Shown here: piece after piece, positions 9,579 to 22,078 of the stretch
Position numbering within the stretch: the first letter of the stretch is position 1
How the letters are laid out: each line of letters begins with the position of its first letter
From: Atkinsonella hypoxylon
Lineage: Eukaryota > Ascomycota > Sordariomycetes > Hypocreales > Clavicipitaceae
Length of the DNA stretch: 64,000 bases
Assembly (NCBI GenBank): GCA_000729835.1
Contig: JFHB01000012.1
Coordinates: 62,001 to 126,000, forward strand
Direction of reading: 5' to 3'
Program-made: the position numbers and the translations under genes
Notes under the pieces: generated by a model
Databases searched by the model: none
Seen by the model: the letters and a program-made list of their open reading frames with translations, nothing else
What the model was told of the DNA's origin: nothing

Positions 9579-12440
9579 TCACTCGTCCATTCCGCGACAG
9601 AAGCCGAAAATGACGACTGTGAAGGAGCCGATGGTGCAGCAGGCCATGGTGAGGCTGTAGACGATCATGTCGAGGAGGAACTCAGGAGTGAAGACGCCGT
9701 ATTTAAGCTAGTGGCGGAGCTGTTAGGACGGCAGAGCCCTAGAGAAGATGGATGAAGACATGAAGCTGGAGAGAAAAACTTGAGGCGGTCGATTCAGGAT
9801 GTCGGCAACTGCCTTCTTAAATCCCAGGCCGGTTTCGCAAAATGCGCCGGTTGCCATGAGCATCCATAGAATCTCGACCGGCGTCAGCAGAAATACCGAG
9901 ACATTGGATGAATCGTTGAGCGCTAGCCCCGTAAGTAAGGAGACGACGAAGCCGATATTCACAGCCAGAACGTGCAGGATAAATTTCTGGACATTGTAAA
10001 TATGCGACGGCCTTCCTCGATAGCATTGAGGATAGAGGCAAAGTTGTCATCGGTGAGCACGATATCCGCACTCTCCTTTGCTACGTCGGATCCAGTGCCC
10101 ATGGCAATGCCGATATCAGCTCGTTTCAAGCTCGGGCGGTCATTGACTCCATCACCCGTCATGGCGACGTAGCGGCCGCGTCGGTGGAGGGCCTCAATCA
10201 TGCGGACCTTGGTGCTAGGTGCGCATCGGGCCACTACAAGGGGAAGCTGCCGCATATTGTCAATCTGGTCGTCCGAAAGGGTGTCGAACTCGTGTGCAAT
10301 CATCATGAGACTTCGCGACATGTCAGCCGAGAGTATCTGCATCTTGTCCTTGGACGGCAGGATATTAACCTCCTGTGCCATGGCACGGGCCGTTTGCGGA
10401 TGATCACCAGTGAGCATATGTACGACAATACCAGCCCCTTGATAGGCCTTGACGCTGGGGAGAGATTCCGGTCGCGGGGGGTTGTAGATGCCAATGAGGG
10501 CGTGGAAGATGAGGTTTATTTCGAAGTCGTCACGATCTGCGGCCGCCAAGTCGACCTCGCTCAGCTGTTGGCCAATGGGACGATGGGCTAGGGCCAAGAC
10601 GCGAAGCCCTTGACCTGCCAAGGCGGTCATGTTTTCAAGGACATCAGACTTGATCTTAGTCAGTAGTTGGATAGTGTTGTTGAAGGCGACTTGATGGCAA
10701 ATATCGAGCACTCGTTCCACGGCGCCCTGATAGTCCTTCCTGTCAGCAAGAAAGGAGGAGGCATAGGTTTCCATCGGGAAGCTGATAAAATAAATGCTAC
10801 CTTTGTGAAAATGTGCATTTTCCGTGTTGCGACATTTTTAAATAGCACGGACATCTTCTTCACGTCGGAGTCGAACGGGAACTCGCCCACGTATCGCCAT
10901 GTTCCTTGACCATGACTGCTCCCTGACAGTTGTGCCCTGCCTCGGTTGAATCGTGAGGCAAATACTTGCATTGCGATATCCGTTGGTGAGCCGCGGATCT
11001 TCCATTCTCCATGTCCATCCGAGTCATCAGCAGCTTTCTCTAGTGTGGCCGAGTTGGCCAAGGCTGCAATGTTTAAGTACCATTTGAGCGCGCTCTTGAC
11101 GGCCACTTCATCTCGGGGTACGACTTATGATAGAGTCGATTCCTCTCTGCCTAACTTGACCATGTCTTTTGGCTGCGAAAGAGAGTGAAAAATCTTACCG
11201 GCCGTTGGGTCGTATACCCGACTGTCAGTAGTTACAACCGGGGATCCAACCTTTTCTGACAACCATGCGCCCTTGCGTGATGGTCCCCGTCTTGTCTGAG
11301 CAGATATCTGGATTCAAATGCAAAGATTAGCCTTCAATGGTCTGTAATAGCACATAGAGCCTAAGCACGCACCCGTCACACCGCCCAGCGCCTCTAGGCT
11401 TTGCAGATTCCGAACAATAACATGCCTCTCCACCATCTTCTTGGTGCCGGCAGCCATTGTCACGGTCAGGACGAGAAGCAAAGACACAGGGATCGTCCCA
11501 ACAGATGTAGTGATGGCGTATAAAACGACGTCCTGTGTCGTCTGAAACTTGTTGGCGCCCAGAACGACCACAGCGCACCCGGTGGCGAAGCAGAACAGCC
11601 GCAGAAACAGCTGAGACAGCTTTCTCTGCAGTGGCGTTCCGACCGTCAGGCCCAGAAACCCTCCCAGCCAGTTCCTGATCGCCTTGGCGGCCATTCTGAC
11701 ATGAGCAGATGCTGATGGCTGATCATTTTCTTCGTTAATTACTACCTTCCTACCGTCGTTCAGAGCGCTTGCGATGGCTCCGATTTCTGTAAACATTCCT
11801 GTTGCGAACACAACGCCACGGCCACGTCCCTTGGTAATGGTTGTGGAGCTGTAGACGACGTTGAGACGATCACCTGGACCTGTGTCCTCGTCGAGAGCGA
11901 GCTTCGGGGTCTTGAAGATGGGGGCCGATTCGCCCGTGAGAAAGGCCTCATCTGCTTCCAGATTCACGGCCTCGATCAACCTGATGTCGGCGGGAACGGA
12001 GTCGCCCGTATTGAGGTCGACAATGTCGCCCACACGACATGGGCAGTCTCGATTCTGATAGTGTCTGCTTCTGCAATCCATGCTTTGATACCGAAACTGG
12101 CAGCCAGAGCGAGTATGAGAATCTGTCACCAATACAAGCCCAACGTCAGCTCACTTCCAGCCACGCAATCTATCGGAGCGGAAGGCATCAAACATCAAGT
12201 ATCAAGTATAAAGCATCGGGCAGCCCGCAGCCTGCTCCCCTGCTGTTCGTCTTTTCCGTCGGTGCAGGGATAGCTTACCAATGTCATGGCATTGAAGATC
12301 TGCTCGACGAGGATCGCCAACGGCTGCACGCGTTTCCTCTCGGTCAGCTCATTGGGACCATATTCCTCCAGTCGTTGGCTCGCATCAAATCGTAGATAAT
12401 CCTCGAGAGAGACTGCTCTGGAGCTCATCCAGCACTTCAT
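9579..12440 (-). pseudogene. ENA-type (P-IID) Na+/K+ P-type ATPase, decayed
   Basis: The intact family pumps Na+ or K+ out across the fungal plasma membrane. Recognisable pieces occur in order: N-terminal LEEYGPNEL and VEQIFNAMTLV; first membrane helix LILALAASFGIKAWI; actuator VGDIVDLNTGDSVPADIRL and FLTGES; phosphorylation site DICSDKTGT (after an intron near 11310-11372); EFPFDSDVKKMSV and FTK-GAVERVLDIC across an intron; hinge MLTGDHPQTA and TGDGVNDRPSLK; and C-terminal VEILW and KYGVFTPEFLLDMIVY. Lesions: roughly 55-60 codons are missing after the first helix (the second helix and start of the actuator); there is a one-base frameshift near 12033 and another near 9998 (GRRIF to NVQKFILHV); a frame break and stop lie near 11215-11235; and a stop comes soon after FTPEF, where the family carries further membrane helices. 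Catalytic motifs survive, so the loss looks fairly recent. Confidence 0.85.
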
Positions 12441-13565
12441 CGCTAGGTAGACTGTGCGCAGGTCGCGACAAGGGCTTGTTGGACTGGCCGGGGACGTGTC
12501 CGGCTAACCTTTGCTGAGCTGCCAAGGTTGCCATGACGGGCCAAAGATGGCAGCGATGTCTCACATGGACAAGTAATTTGAACAGCGGGATAGATGCTAA
12601 AGATGTCTCTGAAGATATGTCGTAGACTCCATAACAGCATCTTCATAAAACGGGAGGTTTCGATTTCTCCAAGCGCAAAGCGGGCAGCCAAAGTCATTCA
12701 GAAAGAGATGAGGTAGCGGAGGAAAGATTGTACGAGCTCCATTCTTGCTGTCTAGCTTCTACTTGGGGCAAAGATACATATTTTTGCCCATTGACAGCCA
12801 GGGCTCCGCGGCTGTCGAGGATGTCTTGTAAAAAATAGAACTGGTCTGGCCACTCGTAGGGTTTGTGATGCTTGATGCTTGATGCTCAATCCATCTAGAA
12901 GCTTGAGAGCACATGGGTGCATTATATATAGATGGGATCCACACATACACTACGTTGATCGAGCATCCAACAGTCCTAGGACACCGTCCGATTACGGGGA
13001 CCAGGGGAGGCTCCTTGTTTGGCCGCATGTGGTCCGAGTAACTCCATCTGGAAGCTAAAACGCGAGGCAACCTGTCCGAACTCCAGGGCAGTTGAGCCTC
13101 CGAGTCGAGAGGTGAAAGGTGAGAGGTGAGAGGTGAGAGGTGAGAGGAGGTGCTTCACTTTTGGCTTTCGCGAATTTCCCCCCCATCCGGGAATGGCAAA
13201 ATTGGTTGCGGGATGGAATCGTCGTTGATGGATGGAGCAGCCGAATTTCGTCCCACAATGATGGCGATAATTAATGATCAAGCAGCCAGCTTCTCTGCCC
13301 CGCGCTTTCCTATCTACTACCCCGGCGTGCCTGCCCCGGATCAATGTTAGGTACGTCATGGACTCATGGGGGGTATAATAACAAGGGCCCATTTATCGAG
13401 CACCCAATCTGGCGCAAATGGCACCCAACTTTGTGGCTGGGCGCACGAGGCTCCCGATATCGGGCTTTGCATGATCGCTTTTGAGCAAGTTTGTGACCGC
13501 GCTTTTCGCTGCATTGAAGCTATACACACACGAGGCTTGCGATACGCGACCCCTCTAAAGCCCTA
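12441..13565. other. intergenic, no supported gene
   Basis: Upstream side of the ATPase pseudogene. Frames such as 12443-12697 (-) and 12976-13392 (-) show no family motif. A heptamer repeat lies at 13108-13149. Confidence 0.5.
13108..13149. repeat. (GGTGAGA)n heptamer repeat
   Basis: Five to six copies of AGGTGAG, the first with AAA in place of GAG. All purine except for the T residues. Confidence 0.85.
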
Positions 13566-14220
13566 GAGTCAAATTCGCAGTGCCTTCTATGCCACTACAT
13601 CACAGCATTAGGGCTCCTCTGCAGGCATCACTTGTAGCAGCGAATTTGCGATAAGCAGCCTATTGAAGAAGAGGAAATTAACCCGCATTAGCCAAGATAT
13701 TGCGAGGCACCCTCTAAGGACACTAATACTCTTCTAGGACTATGTAATCCTGCTGTTGTTAGGGGAAAAGGCCGGCTAAAGGGGGCTAAAAAAGATCTAA
13801 CAGCGCCTGCTGTAATAAATACAGCTTTAATAACTACAACAGCAATAGAGCTATAAAGGCTGGAATCTAGTGATTTATATAAGCCTAGAATAGTACCTCT
13901 ACGGGCATATATAAGGTCTTACGACGCTCTTAAAGATATTAAGGGCGAGATTAAAGAAGAGAGAGTTTCAACCTTACAATAAGCTTCTAAGACTAAGGAA
14001 ATTAACAATAATAATGCTTCCTTATAGGAATAGGCTACATAGATTCTAGTGGGCTTTAAGGGCGATATTAATGCCTAGATTGCGGGAAATTAGGCTGCAG
14101 AGAAGGCTTTACTAGAAGCTGGGCAAGAGCTACAGGCCGGCGAAGGCTTGGAATAGCTTCAAACTGTTAATATCGCACAAGGTGTAGTGTTGGGGATACG
14201 TAGAGGTTACCAGATAAGCT
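13566..14220 (+). pseudogene. RIP-like degraded transposase C-terminal relic
   Basis: One + frame (codons starting at positions divisible by three) can be followed from about 13692 to 14219. It is broken only by TAG and TAA stops, about eight internal ones. Where stops fall, a Gln codon (CAG/CAA) reads well, which is the CA-to-TA change made by RIP. The frame reads PRYCEAPSKDTNTLLGLCNP, then VVRGKGRLKGAKKD, then a Ser/Thr-rich and later charged helical tail (IRSYDALKDIKGEIKEE, AAEKALLEAGQELQAGE). The CNP..VRGKGR.KG pattern, with an AT-hook-like core, resembles tails of Mutator-like transposases in fungi; this family assignment is an inference. The DNA is TA-rich compared with its neighbours. 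No element ends were found. Confidence 0.5.
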
Positions 14221-16387
14221 CATAAAGACAATCGTTCAGGCTGGCGGGGGGTGACCATGGTTTGTTTATACGCACGCGCCTTCATGTATGCCTGCAGATA
14301 AAGGGGTATTCATTCTTGTCCGTACAGTTCCCCTGCTACCAAATCCGCGCAATGCCTTCACTTGCCGCAACAAAGCAGTCAACAAGCCATCTATAGAAAC
14401 GAAACAGCCACCGCATCTTCGGCTACATCTGTGCTCGCGAGTGGGAAAGGAGCAAGATTCAGCAGCCACCACATGGGAAAGACCCGTAGATGCCACCGCA
14501 AAGTTAGGGGGAAAGTGTGTAGATTCCACCTTGTTACGACGCTGTGCAGCTACTTTGCATTATATCAGGATCTCTGCTCTTTGATCAAGTCTAAAGTAAC
14601 TCAAAGAGATGAATGACGGAAATTTTGTGAATCGTTCGGGGCACTTGTTGCCTTGCCTTGTTGAAACAAGGAAAGGCGGGCTTTGTCACAAAGACGCGTG
14701 GTTGTCAACAAAGAAAGTTTGACCACGGCCCAAGAACGGTTGAGGCTCTAGTAAACGATCTTCAAATCAGGGGAAGCAATGATCACTTGGCATCTTTCTA
14801 TTTGTCCATTCTTTCTTTCTTGACATTTAGCACGTCTCCTTACTTTGGGATTGATGCGCTAGGGCAACACCCAGCCGTGAGCGACACTTCATTCCGTCTC
14901 TGAGCCCAGCCACCGAGCAGAGGTGTTTGCAAGGGCCCTTCAGTAGGAGCTTTGTTTGCAGCTTTCCTGCTTGCCGTAGATATCAAATTGTTCATTCACC
15001 TTCCGACTGAGGTGGCATGAGCAAGAATGAGTGGCCCTCGAATGCCCCTGAAAACAAGCCATTCGCTACCTGGGAACTCCTTGAGGGCAGATATCTGTGG
15101 TAATTTGTTTGGCTTGTTCCTGCGTTTTTGGGCAGTATCATGGTTTGAAAATAACCGAGTTCATTATGAAGCATGTCTCTTTCAGTCACGCCTACGATCA
15201 ACCGCCCTGCTTCTGAACGAGCAATACAGGGCCCCATTCATTCTCTAGATAAGCTTAGGAAAGTTTGATAGTTTGGCCAGTGCTAGTGTTGTGTCGACGC
15301 AGCCGTTGCTTGTGGACGTGGATGTCGCAGCGCGTCGTTCAATTTACTTAAGGGGTTCGACGAGCCCGACGAACCCGACGCACCATGAGCAGTGAATCAA
15401 GATACAGCTGATGAAAAAGCTTCCACAATGGATTATTTAGATAGATACACGGCTTGCCCGTCCTGGAACGTGACCAAGCCTCCATGACAAGAGGTACATA
15501 TGCTTCTGGTTCTTCACACAGTTGACAATTGCCTGCCCAAGTTGATAATCAAGATCAGTTGAGAAGCAATCAGAGGTGCATATGCTAGCTAGTGAGCTCA
15601 TATTTCACACGCATGTATGAGCAATGCTCCGTGACGGGCTAAAAAGATGGCAGAGATGGCCAGTGATCATCACGAGCTAGCGCTTAGTACCGTAAGTGAA
15701 TCGAATTTCACAGCTCAGACACATAGAATTATACGAATGGTAAGGAATCACCATAAATGCGCCTCACAACGCTTTAATCTTGATCCATCGTACGCAATAG
15801 TCACCCGATTCCATAGAACATCTTACAACAAGCCGCGGGATCACGATCAAGAAAGAGGCAATAAATTTGCCTGAAGAGGCTGGCTTTGAAGCCTTTCCAG
15901 GGTTTGTGAGCTATGTGAGATTCTGAGATTCCCATGCCACGTGGGACATCCATCAAGCCGTGTTGTGTACGTTTAGCACACCACGCCGTGTCCCCCCTTT
16001 GTTTACAAACGCTTTCTGGACAGGCCTACTCACTTATGTGTCTTTCAGATTCACAGACTCGTCATATTGAGCGCAGCTCTCAAGTCAAAAACGGATGTCC
16101 TACAAACCATCATACTCCTATGCACACTTCACATCAGCATCTACCTTCTTCACTTGAGCCCCTGCCCAGGATTACGCCGCAGCTATCTCAGCATTGTCTA
16201 AACGAGTCATGTAAGAATGTAAGTTTTGTTCCGTTCATGCTTCCCACGACACCGGGGAAATAGTCCGTGAACCTATCGGTTCATCATACCACCCCGTCCG
16301 TGCTATCTATCTGTTGCAAAGCCATTGTTGGGAAGTCACATATCTCATTTAACTTGATTTCTAACTTGGATTGAAACAGCCAGCCTC
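14221..16387. other. intergenic, no supported gene
   Basis: About 2.2 kb with overlapping frames below 110 codons on both strands. None carries a motif I recognise. GACGAGCCCGACGAACCCGACG at 15359-15380 is a short imperfect 9-bp repeat. Confidence 0.45.
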
Positions 16388-17464
16388 ATGACGAAAAGCA
16401 TTTTGAAAACATCCCCTCACGGACAGGCGGAGACGGCACCTCTAGACAATGCTGGACCAGCCGTCCTCCAAGAACAATTCTGTGAGTCGAAATGCCTACG
16501 CTAGTAGTCTTGCATGCTACGAGAGATCTTCTCACCCCTTGACAAGCAGTGCCTCGGAGCTGATCTTGGACTCTGGACCTCGACCAGGGAACCTTACGAA
16601 ACGCTGCTGCGCCGTGGAGTTAGAGCTCGTACGGGCCAGGGTATCACCCGATGGCCGCGTCAACCATCTCAAACACGAAAGAGCGCTATGGAGACGTCAG
16701 CGACGAGACGAGCAGTTAAAGCCGTAGAGCTGCTTTGAGGAATTCGTTCGTCGAGCGGAACGTCACGGGTGGAACCCGCGCTATGAGGACAGAAGACAAG
16801 ACCCTGTGGTGAAATTCACCGAGGCCACCACCAAAGACCCTAATTCCTCTTATCAGTGCTCAAAAGAAGAATCCAGGAAGTGTGGCAAACAGAATCCGGC
16901 GGAAAGTGCGCTCTCGCTATCCCTATCTTCCCTCTCTCTCCCCAAGGTAAGTCAGTCTCGCTCCATAAAGACTTTTTCTCTCCCGACCGCTGTGCGAAAA
17001 AGTTCACCGAAAGCAAGTATAGCACGGCGCGGCCCCTCGAGGGACGCTCGGCACAGGACCGGTCCTCGCTGCTGCGAAGGGAGCGCTTCGAGCCCCCTTA
17101 TACCGTGAACCTGACGCAGCTGGATGTGCTGGCGAGCGCCAAGGTGGCGGAACATGAGCGCAAGCTGGCGCACGCGATTGCCCTTGCGTTGAAGCTCGAT
17201 GATCAGGCGAAGCGACGTTTGCCGAAGCGCACGAGTCTGCTTCGTCCGCTGAGACAGCATGGCTATATGGTGGGAGAGCCGGCTCAGAATGTGGTTGATC
17301 GTCGCGGCGTTAGTAGCGGGCTCGCTGCAAAGGCTGCTTGGAAGTCGCAGGAGGCGCTGGAGAAGCAGTTTGATACTTTCAAGTATCATTGCGGACGGGG
17401 TGCAAGGAGTGACGTGGGAGAGGGTTGGTTGAACAGGTTTTCACGATGGTTCAAGTTGTTGTAG
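16388..17464 (+). CDS. hypothetical protein, model unresolved, possibly broken
   Basis: The region looks coding but cannot be read as one clean gene. An ATG at 16388 opens MTKSILKTSPHGQAE..., ending at a GTGAGT donor (16482). A second frame (about 16550-16728) reads SELILDSGPRPGNLTKR... to RRDEQLKP, then TAG, and continues in the same frame as SCFEEFVRRAERHGWNPRYED... to a strong AAG/GTAAGT donor at 16947. A last segment, entered for example at 17057 in the correct phase, reads DRSSLLRRERFEPPYTVNLT... and ends WLNRFSRWFKLL at 17464. No acceptor I tested joins the first exon to the second in frame. The in-frame TAG at 16726-16728 may be a CAG-to-TAG change. The C-terminal part is basic and helix-rich. 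No family is recognised. Confidence 0.4.
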
Positions 17465-20400
17465 TTGGGATTTACCATGTTTGAGTTACCCGGAAGGGTG
17501 GCTTGCCAAGCTAATAAGTCTCTTGTTTTTTTTTTATAATGCTGTTTATGTATTGCTTTGGTTCTTTTGGCTCTGTCTTTACGCGAGGGGGGATACCCTC
17601 ATCGTTATCTCAGATAGAATCCTGCTCACGTTTTGCAACTTTACGAATAACATGGTTCCTGGCTGCTATGCTGAACACTAAGCTCCCCTGATCGTTTGCC
17701 GCTATTCCTCGTTTTCTCTCACACTTTCTCAAGCGTGGTTAGTCTGTTACGGTGGTCAGTCCATTCGTCTCGGCTTGTCTCGTTGCATGGTGCCGTTATA
17801 CTTCTAAGCAACTACGAAGATGTCATCTTTCTAACTGACTCATCCTAGATCTCGCTGGGAAGGCTATCATCGAAATAATCTGGTTTCATTTCCCACATTG
17901 TATCAACACGACTTCGATGCGCGATCAGAAGGGGTTGGTTTCATGCGCCATTCAGCGTCATCAATTCCGGTCATTCACATCATTTACCAGCCAATGGACC
18001 TATGTATTTGCGCTGACAACCCGATCATGACCCAAAAGCTAGATGAAGGGCTTTTAATCGGGTATAAGCAGCCTAAAGCTTGCAAGCTATTCTCCAATGA
18101 AACTCATACACATGGTCCAATAGCTCAATTTGGGACAATGTCAGGCCTGCTCTTCTTCTTAACAAGAACATTAACGGCAGGCTTTCTCCTGACACATGAT
18201 AACTAGGTCGCTGCCCCCCTAACTCTGATGCGAGCCGGAGAGCACCAGACTCGAAGGTTGCATCCATAAACATCGCGGACACCAATTACAGCAGGGCCTC
18301 CATATATATATGTGCATGCATGTTCCTTCACGACTTCACACGAGCGGCGTATGTCTGTAGATTAGCCTTATTGGTGAGCTTCTTCACCGCATTTGTCGCC
18401 CTGCAGCTTCACATGCCTAGGTAGACAGACTATATGTCGACATTGGCCTTGCGTCAAGGAAGCAGCTACTAGAAGGTTTCCGGAACGTATCTGGACGGAA
18501 ATGAAGCTTCCACTCCGCCGCCTTGCCTTCCCAGGCCGAAGACCTGTGAGTGAGCTGGGAACAGAAGTGATCCCCTGGCACCGGCGTCAACGCAAAGCAA
18601 AGACCTTTGAGTCTGGCATATATGTAAGCTCCATGACGCTGCGTCACCTGTGGCACGAGATGGACAAGCCATGACAGGGCTGACAAGGTACCTAGGTAAG
18701 TAAAATTCACGCCAAACAAACAGAACATGGCGGGTATTTTCTCTGCAACAGCAATTCGCCCAAGAGCCAAAGCAGAATTGGCCATATGAGCAGTCAGAAT
18801 CATGTAGGGCCGCCCAACTGCAGCCAGATATCTCAATGCTTGCATCTGCCTCCGACATGTCCAGTGTCTGCAAATCGAGTTTGCAGGCAGATCAAGATTA
18901 CCCGGTGAGGCATGAATAGACGGCTCGAGGCGCTAAGGACGTGACGAATAATGAGCGACCATTCTTTCCTCTTGTCACATGCAGAGCCACTGGTTGGTGA
19001 TGGATAAGTGCAGGGACGGGATGACGCGGGATGATCTTTATCGAAAAGATCATCGCTCCATCTATCGATCTGTTCCGCCATGGTATTTTCGTAGTGCCAG
19101 CCCCCAAGAAGGCTGCAGCCATGAATGACAGTTGAGGCAACCACTATCAGAGAGACGTTTCACTTGAACGCTGGTCATATTATCAACAAAGGTGGTGATG
19201 GTTGCGCGATTCAGGACGGGTCACCTCTTGGTAAGCGATTGGCACACGTACTCTCTTTTCTCCCCACATTTGAAGCTACAAGGTGCAAAAGTGAGGCGAG
19301 CTGTCCCGCACAGCCACTGGAAAGGCACTGACCAAACACACGCGGGACACCGGCGCTTTTCGCGCGCCGCAGACGATCAGGCAAAAGATCATACATTGAG
19401 GGCAGAATTGATCGAGCTTCATCATCAATAATGGCTTGACTCGGCGCGTGTGCTTGGCAGTCGATCTCGGCAAGGGATGCATCATAGATGATGGAGTTTG
19501 GGTTTGGTTGCCTTGAATGTGGTGGGGATTTCTTTATTACTTCCTTCCTTGTTGTTCTCTGCGGAGCGGAGTAAAGTGGAGAAGAGTGACTTAATCGGGA
19601 AAAGCGGCTCACGAGCTAACCACGCGTTTCCAACGTGGCCAATCTGCAAGTGTCCCTGCCTTTGGTATAAAAAAGAACAAAAAAAAAAAAAAAGCAATGT
19701 GTTTCGAAACATCAACGCACCCCAGTCAATTGCTTCATCCACACGCAAGGCGTCCAACACAGCACCATCGCCGGCTCGAGCACTGCGCAATCATCTGTCC
19801 GCCATCCCCCAAAAGGCAAGTCATGTCTTTCCATGTTCCAATGACCAATCTTTTCCTAAGCCAGCTCCCAAAAACTGCCGTCTGGTGACGCCGAGGCCCT
19901 GCGATGCAATTCAGTAGAGTTCCCCGCGCCTAGCTTACAAGGCCCTTCAATTTATTACGAAATGGGCAACTGGGGTCTTTTGTTGATGTAACTTGTTCCG
20001 CCTCATTCTTGGCGCCATGTCATTTCATGCCCCGTAGTTTCCAAGATGGCTTTGGCATGGACTAATACATGCGGTACAGACCATACGGCGCTTCCTCAGC
20101 GCCAGTTCACCGTCAGAAGTTCCCGTCATTCCCACAGAAATCAAAACCGACATTGTCCAATCTGCATATTGGTCCGCAGCTGCCTCGAATTGCGGTGCGG
20201 CTGACGTCATCTCTGAAGCCGCAGGTGATGGATCACAAGCTTTGACTTGAGCTTTTGCTAGGCCTACCAACGCATGCCCCTTTTTTTAGTTCTTTTTCTT
20301 TTTCATGCAGACGTGGGCATGCGGCTGGATAGTTAATCAAGCCTTGGCCATGAATCCGGGCTGAAATCGACATAAGACTTTTTCCCTTAGGATTCTGAGG

Positions 20401-22078
20401 CCTTGACTTTACTGCTTGTACTCCGTACACTCTCACCCATATCTTCTCGCATTTGCCGTACTGATCATACAAGGACGCCTTCCGTAATACACACCTTGTT
20501 ATCCAACGTGAGCCCTATTGGCCTCAATTACTCTCATCCTTCCCATCTTACCAAGAGGCCCTTCCTACAGCCCAAAACATCAAATTTTTCTCCCGATATG
20601 ATCGGGCCTGGCAAAAACCTTTACCATAATATTGCATTCTCCGATGGCCAAAGCCCGTGCTTACCGCAGGCTTACGAAGATCTGTGCTCGCCCCGCCCTG
20701 CTGACTTTCAAGCGCTCTTCAAGTCCATCTTCACTCTCGAATCAGGCGTAATGAAAGCCGTCAATGTGCCATGAACTCCATCCAGCTGACCTCATATACC
20801 ACGATGCACCGTTGGACGCCCTCCCGCTAAGCCGTAGGTTGTACATCGCATGCTGTACCACATGTCTCGTCAATACAGTCACCACATCCATCCCATCTGT
20901 GCCGGGGTTTCCTCGTGAACCAGGTCTTTCTCAGCGGCAACTAGGTCGTGGGCAATCGATGCCTGCCCGTGCCTCATTTTCGTTACCGCACATTCGATTC
21001 ATCGAGCTTTGAACGGCTTGACAGGTTTCCAGTAGGAGCCTGTCTGACCGACCCCATGCCCACTATTTCAAGATCGTGACGGGCTCTGTGTATTTATCAG
21101 CACATCATGTCAGCCAGAAGCTCCCTCAGCGACTTCGGTCCCTTTGCTGATTTGATTTCGCCGGGCGTGTTCCAAGCTGTGTGCAATGATTCAAGGTGGA
21201 TACGAAGTAGGATGGACAAGTCTCATTCAAAAACTAAGAGCCCGACATTGCTATCCGTGCCGAGATGAAGGTTCTCCGAGAAGCCACCTTCAATGACGGT
21301 CCACTTGTAAACATAAGCTCGAATGTCATGAATTGAAATATTGACTGCCTGATTGTATTCCTGCAAATGTCCAAACTGGTGCACGAGAAAAGGAAAAAAA
21401 GGAAAACAAGTACATACATCTAGTAATCCACCAAATTTGCAGGGTGAATCAACATGGCTAACTAGTCTAGTCTTGACTAAAAAGCGCCTCCCTTTCCACC
21501 TTTAACTCTGGTTATATGTTGTCGACCATGTCGTTGCTGCTATCGTCCGAGAGAGTCACGGTCGTCTCAGCAAGTATGGTCAAATAAACGTATGAGATAG
21601 GTGAGACTGGCGTAGAGTTTGCCCCTCGCCAACATGTGCAGGATAATATTGGTCTTGGAATCGAGGCCAGAAATAAACGCTGGGAACAAGGACTGAATTC
21701 AACGGTGGGGGCCAGTTGAAAAATCGCCCCTAATCTGCGTGTCTAATAACATCCTCGAGTGTTGCATCCTCCAAAAATAGTTTCCCATTGTCTTTACCTA
21801 TTCGCCCATAGTCCAGTGCTGGAGAGCAATGTGGAACCAACCAGGAATCTCCAATCAGCGGAAGATCCAGCGTATCCTCGCCAGGCATTCTGTAACATGC
21901 ATGGTGGTGTTCATGCATCAAGCCAGCACGTCAAGCAATGCATACACTGCGAAGCTCCCCCGATAGCTCGCATCATCATCAGCGCCGTCTGCCATTCACA
22001 AGCTGCCCTTGTCGTCCTGGTAACGACATGAACCTTGCTGTGGTTTCCAAATTAGTGTGATTAGAACGTATCTAGCCA
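17465..22078. other. long intergenic region, no confident gene
   Basis: About 4.6 kb. The longest frames (18417-18845 and 18469-18873 on -, 19498-19917 on +) overlap each other in different frames and show no family motif. A short minus-strand frame at 21730-21921, preceded by a plausible acceptor (TGTTACAG), reads MPGEDTLDLPLIGDSWLVP... and could be a last exon of something, but I found no convincing upstream partner. T and A runs lie at 17525-17538 and 19677-19694. Confidence 0.4.

Noticed and set aside
10184..10591. + strand frame of 135 codons
   Set aside because: Antisense to the conserved hinge region of the ATPase pseudogene.
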